Shown here: positions 12,979 through 17,023 of the stretch, piece after piece
Position numbering within the stretch: position 1 is the stretch's first letter
Layout of the letters: each line of letters starts with the position of its first letter
Origin: Deltaproteobacteria bacterium UBA6601
GTDB taxonomy: Bacteria > Myxococcota_A > UBA796 > UBA9615
Direction of reading: 5' to 3'
NCBI GenBank assembly: GCA_002433485.1
Contig: DJIF01000020.1
Location: 1 to 17,023 of the forward strand
Length of the DNA stretch: 17,023 bases
Translations under genes and position numbers: made by a program
The notes under the pieces: model-generated
What the model was told of the DNA's origin: nothing
The model's input: the letters and a program-made list of their open reading frames with translations, nothing else
Databases searched by the model: none

Positions 12979-13794
12979 CTAGTCTGAATGAGAGGAAAGT
13001 GCCGGCAGAGGCTGCTGTTCAGCCGAGAGAACCTGGCAAAAAACCGCCTCGACCTCGCGCGCATGGTCGCCGGCGGTCTCGGTCTCCCAGGCACTGGTAT
13101 CGACCCGCTCTAGGACTTCAATGTGCAGCTCGCCTGGATACATCTTAAAACTGTCCGCTGGCCAGCGGTGATGGGCGTCGTGGACGACCACCGGGATCAC
13201 CGGCAGTCCGGTGGCAATAGCGAGATGGACAAAGCCCTTCTTAAAGGTACCTAGCCGGCCATCCCGGCTGCGGGTCCCCTCGGGCCAGATCCAGATACTA
13301 ACGCCCTCCCTACGAACAAAATCAGCCGCCTCGGAAAGCGTCGCTATGGCACGATTCCGGTCGCCCCTGTCCAACAGCAGATGACCGGAGAGGCGATACA
13401 GCCAACCAAAGAAGGGGACCCTGGCGATCTCTTTTTTGGCAGTACCGCAGCCTCCCATGGGGGTGAGCCACATGCCCAACATCAAGTCGAGAATCGACAC
13501 GTGATTTGAGACGTAGATGGCGGGTCCCAGATCAGCGATCCGATGGTAGTGAGAAAAGACCGTCCGGACACCAGCTAAACGCACCAGGAGAGGACCTACG
13601 GTCTTACCGAAAAGATTGCCGATCTGGATCCGTCGCAGGCGCCAGGGCAGCAACAGCAGCGCAAAGACAATGGAGATGGACGCTGTAATCATCACCAGAA
13701 CAAAACCGAGCACCATCCGCGTCCATGCCGAGACCGGGCCGAGAGGAGGCCCTGAGTCCGGACGAGAAGCACTACTGGCTGATTCTGAGTTCAT
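12979..13794 (-). CDS. plsC: 1-acyl-sn-glycerol-3-phosphate acyltransferase (PlsC family)
   Basis: This enzyme of phospholipid synthesis transfers an acyl chain to lysophosphatidic acid to make phosphatidic acid at the inner membrane. In its 271 residues, a hydrophobic helix lies at about 27-50. The acyltransferase motif NHVSILD (His98, Asp103) is intact. Motif II-like residues appear at GTAKKEIARVPFFGW (117-131). The substrate motif WPEGTRS (170-176) and the VIPVVV strand follow. Length and motif order are normal for PlsC. The start at 13794 has no strong Shine-Dalgarno; Met27 (about 13716) is an alternative that would trim a polar N-terminus. The gene is divergent from ubiE across a 104-bp spacer. 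PlsC homologues vary in acceptor, so action on another lysophospholipid is possible. Confidence 0.92.
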   Translation of the reverse strand: MNSESASSASRPDSGPPLGPVSAWTRMVLGFVLVMITASISIVFALLLLPWRLRRIQIGNLFGKTVGPLLVRLAGVRTVFSHYHRIADLGPAIYVSNHVSILDLMLGMWLTPMGGCGTAKKEIARVPFFGWLYRLSGHLLLDRGDRNRAIATLSEAADFVRREGVSIWIWPEGTRSRDGRLGTFKKGFVHLAIATGLPVIPVVVHDAHHRWPADSFKMYPGELHIEVLERVDTSAWETETAGDHAREVEAVFCQVLSAEQQPLPALSSHSD

Positions 13795-13847
13795 TGCAAA
13801 GGGAGTCTGTCACAATCGGCGAGAATGGTGTGACGATGTTCCACACT

Positions 13848-13862
13848 CAAGCTTGAAGCTTG
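13848..13862. promoter_or_regulatory. Perfect 7-1-7 palindrome between divergent plsC and ubiE
   Basis: CAAGCTT, one G, AAGCTTG: a 15-base dyad 36 bases upstream of the ubiE start and 53 bases upstream of plsC. Its position in a short divergent spacer fits a binding site for a dimeric regulator. No clear promoter boxes could be assigned around it. Confidence 0.35.
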
Positions 13863-13898
13863 CACCTGCCAGACCCATAGAGTATTGCTCGCCGAACC

Positions 13899-14651
13899 AT
13901 GACTGAACAGCCAACCAGCAGCCCTGTCCAAGCGACGCAGGCCGACCCCGATTGGGAGCTCGGTTCGGGCCAGATGTTCGACAGCATCGCCCAACGCTAT
14001 GACCTGCTCAACCGGGTGCTGTCCATGGGGCTGGACCGCGGCTGGCGCAAGAAAGCAGTGCGCGCCTTGCAGGTTCCGAGCGCTGGAAGAGTGCTGGACC
14101 TGGCCTCCGGAACGGCCGACATCGCCATCGCGGTAGCTCGTCATTACTCCGATTGCGAGGTTCTAGGGGTCGACCCATCGGCGGGAATGTTGGCGGTCGG
14201 CATGGAAAAACTGCAGCGAGCTAAGCTGCAAGACCGAGTCGAACTAACGGTGGGCGACGCTCAGGCGCTCAAGCTGGAAGACAACAGCTTCGATGCCTGT
14301 TCTATGGCCTTCGGCATCCGCAACGTCCCCGATCGCGGTGCTGCCCTGGCTGAAATCGCACGGGTTGTGCGTGGCGGCGGGCAGATCGCCATCCTCGAAC
14401 TCAGCACGCCCCGTTCTGGGCTGCAGGCCTGGGCCTCACGGATCCATGTTGAGCACATTGTCCCCATGGTTGGCGGTCTGCTCAGTGGACCGGAAGCCTA
14501 CCAGCACCTGCGCGACTCCATGAACGCCTTCCCCAGCGATGAGGACTTCCTCGCCATGATGGCCGCCGCTGGACTGAAACAACCTCAGGTTCAGCGTCTG
14601 GGGCTGGGCGTTTGTGGGCTGTTCACCGCCAGCGCTCCTGAATCTTTGTAG
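13899..14651 (+). CDS. ubiE: Ubiquinone/menaquinone C-methyltransferase (UbiE/MenG)
   Basis: This is a SAM-dependent methyltransferase that methylates demethylmenaquinone (and in ubiquinone makers 2-polyprenyl-6-methoxy-benzoquinol). The 250 residues carry family signatures: MFDSIAQRYDLLNRVLSMGLDRGWRKKAV (residues 26-54), SAM motif VLDLASGTADIAI (about 65-77), the acidic end of the next strand in VLGVDPSAGML (about 88-98), VGDAQAL, FGIRNVPDRGAALAEIARVVRGGG (about 138-161) and ILELSTP. Length is usual for the family. Which quinone is made cannot be told from this gene alone; menaquinone would be expected in anaerobic or delta-type lineages. It stands alone on the + strand between divergent plsC and the convergent TPR lipoprotein. 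Confidence 0.95.
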   Translation: MTEQPTSSPVQATQADPDWELGSGQMFDSIAQRYDLLNRVLSMGLDRGWRKKAVRALQVPSAGRVLDLASGTADIAIAVARHYSDCEVLGVDPSAGMLAVGMEKLQRAKLQDRVELTVGDAQALKLEDNSFDACSMAFGIRNVPDRGAALAEIARVVRGGGQIAILELSTPRSGLQAWASRIHVEHIVPMVGGLLSGPEAYQHLRDSMNAFPSDEDFLAMMAAAGLKQPQVQRLGLGVCGLFTASAPESL

Positions 14652-14724
14652 ACGGCCAACGGCACCGGCAGCATCCAGAGCACCGACTCAAGATGCGATC
14701 GCAGCCAGCTCAACAAAGGTGCTG

Positions 14725-15654
14725 CTAGCTCCCCGCAACACCGGCCGACCAACTGGGAGCCTTACACTGAGCAGCTCCCTCTTGATCGACCAGCTGCAGC
14801 GCACGCAACTGCCCCTCCAGCGCTGGGTCGGGTTCTGTCCCTAGTTCAAGTCCGCTGCGATAGGCAGCCATGGCCTTGTCCGAGCAGCGCCATTCCAGAT
14901 AGAGGCGAGTCAGTGGTTCATAGCCGGCACTCTGTTCAGGCAATTGATGCAATGAGCGGCGTAGGGTCTGATAGGCCAGCTCTTTGCGACCCAGGGCATG
15001 GTGGACCCGCCCCAGCGCGGTGAGCGGCCGCACGTTGGACGGATCGAGGCGCAAGGCCAACTGGAGTTCCCGCTGTGCATCCACCAGGAGCCCCAAGTCC
15101 AGATACAGGCTGCCGAGAAACCAGCGTAGCCGGGCCGACCTGGGGGCGCTTTCGAGCGCCTGACGGTAGACAGAGACTGCCGCAAAGTAATCACCCTCAC
15201 TGCGGGCAAGGTACGCCAGCGCTACGCTCGGCCACGGATTCATGGGCTCCAGACGAAGGGCCTGCTCAAAGCGTTCACGAGCCTCATCCGCCCGGTCAAT
15301 AACCGCTCGCCCGGCGAGGTAGTGACTCATGGCACGAGTAGGCTGCCTTTGTAATTCATCCGTATAGAGACGCTCCAGTTCTGCGGCCGACAAGCGCTCT
15401 CGGCGCAGATCCTGTAGCTGACGGTGAGCCTCAACCGAGTCCGGATGGCGACTGCACAGCTCGACCAGTTGAGCTTCAGCGGCAGCAAGGTCACCACCAG
15501 TCACAAGCTCCACCACCGCCTGCAACTGCCGTTCAGAGAGAGGAGCTACATCACTGTTCTGGTATTGATCCTGCTCAAGGCAGCTGCTCAATGGCAGAGA
15601 ACAGAACACGAGCCACGGCGCCAGCAGCCAGCTAAGCGACTTCACTGCCTTCAC
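14725..15654 (-). CDS. TPR-repeat lipoprotein
   Basis: A 309-residue predicted lipoprotein. The start is GTG at 15654, overlapping the TGA of the upstream small lipoprotein gene (GTGA), with AGAGG about 10 bases upstream. The signal peptide ends SLPLSSC (Cys25). Tetratricopeptide-type helices fill most of residues 39-285. Clear units include RERFEQALRLEPMNPWPSVALAYLARSEGDYFAAV (about 126-160), AVSVYRQALESAPRSARLRWFLGSLYLDLGLLVDA (about 159-193) and QRELQLALRLDPSNVRPLTALGRVHHALGRKELA (about 194-227). Such proteins usually act as protein-interaction scaffolds in envelope complexes. The partner is unknown; tight coupling to the eight-cysteine lipoprotein makes that a candidate. It converges on ubiE with a 73-bp gap. 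Confidence 0.88.
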   Translation of the reverse strand: MKAVKSLSWLLAPWLVFCSLPLSSCLEQDQYQNSDVAPLSERQLQAVVELVTGGDLAAAEAQLVELCSRHPDSVEAHRQLQDLRRERLSAAELERLYTDELQRQPTRAMSHYLAGRAVIDRADEARERFEQALRLEPMNPWPSVALAYLARSEGDYFAAVSVYRQALESAPRSARLRWFLGSLYLDLGLLVDAQRELQLALRLDPSNVRPLTALGRVHHALGRKELAYQTLRRSLHQLPEQSAGYEPLTRLYLEWRCSDKAMAAYRSGLELGTEPDPALEGQLRALQLVDQEGAAQCKAPSWSAGVAGS

Positions 15655-15950
15655 CAGACGTAGACCTCTTCGTCGTAGCAGGGTGTACCCTCTCTCAGCG
15701 CAGCGCAGTCGGCATTCTTTACGCAGGCGACCGCAGTCCGTGACTCAGCCCGCTGCCGGTCATCAGCATAATGGGCGAGGTACTGCTCACATTGGGTGGT
15801 GCAGTCCTCAACGGTATATGCGGCTCGCTCCACTCCACACTCCAACAGCATGTGCTCACAAGCCCCGCGGCAGTCAGGAGAGCAAGCAGAGAGACTCAGG
15901 CCCAACAGCAGAAGGGAGAGCAATATTCCTGAGCATCGCAACTGCAGCAT
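15651..15950 (-). CDS. Small eight-cysteine lipoprotein
   Basis: A 99-residue predicted lipoprotein with GGAAAG a few bases before the ATG. The signal peptide ends LSLSAC (Cys23). The mature part has eight further Cys at 27, 31, 38, 50, 54, 76, 82 and 91, consistent with four disulfides and an extracytoplasmic location. The order C-x3-C, C, C-x3-C, C, C, C is the same as in the lipoprotein encoded just upstream, so the two are probably paralogues. Cys-rich small lipoproteins with paired C-x3-C motifs are frequent in Myxococcota-type genomes and mostly uncharacterised. The stop overlaps the start of the TPR lipoprotein, indicating translational coupling. No function is assigned. Confidence 0.85.
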   Translation of the reverse strand: MLQLRCSGILLSLLLLGLSLSACSPDCRGACEHMLLECGVERAAYTVEDCTTQCEQYLAHYADDRQRAESRTAVACVKNADCAALREGTPCYDEEVYVW

Positions 15951-15971
15951 CGACTTTCCGGCGCGAACCGA

Positions 15972-16379
15972 CTACCAGCGACTCAGGCGGTCACACTGAA
16001 ACACCAGATTCTCGCAAACATCCGCACCAGGGTTCTCGTTGGGTGCGCCGGTGAAGTCGTTATCAACCACGCAATGAATGAAGTCGAGGGCATCAGTCTG
16101 GTTGGACAGCAGCCGAATGCCCCCGGCGCTGTTGCCACTGGCATCGCTGGTGGCCGTGGTGTAGAGCGCCTCCTGACAGTCTCGAATGCAGGAAGTGCTG
16201 GCCTCCTCCTGAGTAGTTCCAGTCCCCGAACTCACTGAGGGCTGATTGCACTGGCCCTCACCGTCGCCAAAGTACTGCATACAGGCCCCTTCACAGGTCT
16301 CGCCATCACAGGCAACCAGGACGAGGGGCAGCACCATCATCAAGACCACAACCAACATCAGGCGAAGCTGCGGGAGCAT
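15972..16379 (-). CDS. Eight-cysteine lipoprotein, paralogue of its neighbour
   Basis: A 135-residue predicted lipoprotein. The ATG at 16379 is preferred over one four codons earlier, because that earlier ATG overlaps the GGAGG that sits 5 bases upstream of 16379. The signal is rich in Leu/Val/Met and ends LVLVAC (Cys24). The mature chain has eight more Cys at 29, 33, 44, 64, 68, 103, 122 and 129. The starts of the two mature proteins also match in style (DGETCEGAC here, SPDCRGAC in the neighbour). A Ser/Thr/Gly/Gln spacer (47-63) and a longer segment before Cys103 account for the extra length. Only 21 bases separate it from the next lipoprotein gene. No known function; a disulfide-stabilised surface protein is likely. 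Confidence 0.82.
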   Translation of the reverse strand: MLPQLRLMLVVVLMMVLPLVLVACDGETCEGACMQYFGDGEGQCNQPSVSSGTGTTQEEASTSCIRDCQEALYTTATSDASGNSAGGIRLLSNQTDALDFIHCVVDNDFTGAPNENPGADVCENLVFQCDRLSRW

Positions 16380-16480
16380 AAAAACCTCCATCGGGAACCG
16401 AGTCAGCTCAAGCGGCCGCGATACTAGCCCGAATCGTCACAGAGTGCACCGCTGCATGCCGAACTGCAAAGGGGGCACCG

Positions 16481-17023
16481 CTAGTCTGCAATCGCCACCC
16501 GATAGACCGACTCGGTTTGAAGCGCGATGCGAGGCCAGGCAAAGTGCCGCTGAATAAAGGCCCGCCCCCGTGAGACCATCCTCCGGCGGCGCTCCGCGTC
16601 GGCAAGCAACCGGTCCAGAGAGCGGGCCAGGGCGGTCGAATCGCCGAACCTAACCAGTTCGCCAGCCCGCGCCTGGGCAACCAATTCCCCACAGCCGCAG
16701 TCATCAGAGACCACTGCCGGGGTCCCAGCTAACAAGCCTTCAAAAGGAACCAGCCCAAAGATCTCATCACTTGAGGGATAGACCAGCACATCAGCATCGG
16801 CTAGAGCCGACCGACGCCGCTCGCCTGTGACCAGGCCAACAAAACGTACCCGCTCGCCCAACTCCAGGCTGCGCACACGCTGCTCGAGCCCAGCCCGAAC
16901 GCCCATGTCGTTGCCGGCTACGATGAGGCGCGCGTCAGGATTCTGCAGGCGCGACAGCGCCTCAATAAGGTGGTCTACCCCTTTACGCGGGGTCAACTTA
17001 CCCAGATAGAGCAACATCGGCGC
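16481..17023 (-). CDS. GT4-family glycosyltransferase, C-terminal domain (5' partial)
   Basis: The reading frame runs off the window end (codons continue past the Met at 17017), so only the C-terminal Rossmann domain of a GT-B enzyme is present. Visible family marks are the opening LLYLGKLTPRKGVDHLIEAL, the strand ARLIVAGND, VRFVGLV, and the nucleotide-sugar motif DEIFGLVPFEGLLAGTPAVVSDDCG. That motif contains the E-x7-E pair (EIFGLVPFE) typical of retaining group 1 transferases. The enzyme likely adds a sugar from a nucleotide donor to a lipid or polysaccharide in envelope glycan synthesis; donor and acceptor are unknown. It ends 101 bases before the next minus-strand gene. Confidence 0.93.
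   Translation of the reverse strand, partial: APMLLYLGKLTPRKGVDHLIEALSRLQNPDARLIVAGNDMGVRAGLEQRVRSLELGERVRFVGLVTGERRRSALADADVLVYPSSDEIFGLVPFEGLLAGTPAVVSDDCGCGELVAQARAGELVRFGDSTALARSLDRLLADAERRRRMVSRGRAFIQRHFAWPRIALQTESVYRVAIAD

Noticed and set aside
13858..13886. TTGCAC with TATTGC at 17-base spacing as a ubiE promoter
   Set aside because: Both boxes match the sigma-70 consensus at only about three of six positions, so it is not distinguishable from background.

Overview
The window looks like chromosomal DNA of a high-GC Gram-negative bacterium of the Myxococcota / 'delta' type. This rests on several gene styles seen together: MopE-like Asp/Cys metal-binding repeats, a lipoprotein with a DDDDSA-type linker, a transmembrane Ser/Thr kinase with an extracytoplasmic tail next to a TPR protein, small cysteine-rich lipoproteins, and a UbiE-type methyltransferase. 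The assignment is inferred from gene content; no rRNA or other phylogenetic marker is present. No tRNA, rRNA, insertion sequence, phage gene or CRISPR array was seen.

Block A (1-8275, + strand) is a likely operon. It holds an RND efflux adaptor lipoprotein (5' end cut by the window edge), a 1189-residue RND permease with about 150 extra residues that include four predicted additional membrane helices, a MopE-repeat lipoprotein starting one base after the permease stop, and a large lipoprotein. The last carries an Asp-rich tandem-repeat linker, an amidohydrolase-like domain lacking two expected metal ligands, and a C-terminal region with 24 cysteines. A C10 tract just after its lipobox could make it phase-variable.

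Block B (8375-11429, + strand) is a probable signalling cassette. A secreted or membrane-anchored TPR protein overlaps the start of a transmembrane Ser/Thr kinase by 7 bp, and a two-helix membrane protein follows.

A 446-bp convergent gap (11430-11875) holds no recognisable gene but has two hairpins, one a perfect 15-bp stem. Block C (11876-13794, - strand) has a CsgG/FlgO-like lipoprotein with a ten-cysteine insert, and a PlsC acyltransferase. A ubiE/menG methyltransferase (13899-14651, +) is divergent from plsC across a 104-bp spacer with a perfect 7-1-7 palindrome.

Block D (14725-17023, - strand) is a GT4 glycosyltransferase (cut by the window end), then two paralogous eight-cysteine lipoproteins and a TPR lipoprotein, the last pair joined by a GTGA stop/start overlap.

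The theme of the window is cell-envelope biology. Seven of the 14 coding regions carry a lipobox-type signal, and most of these have cysteine-rich or repeat-rich extracytoplasmic parts. Housekeeping genes (plsC, ubiE) are interspersed. The most unusual items are the permease with an inserted membrane domain, the apparently dead amidohydrolase lipoprotein with its contingency-type tract, and the twin eight-cysteine lipoproteins.
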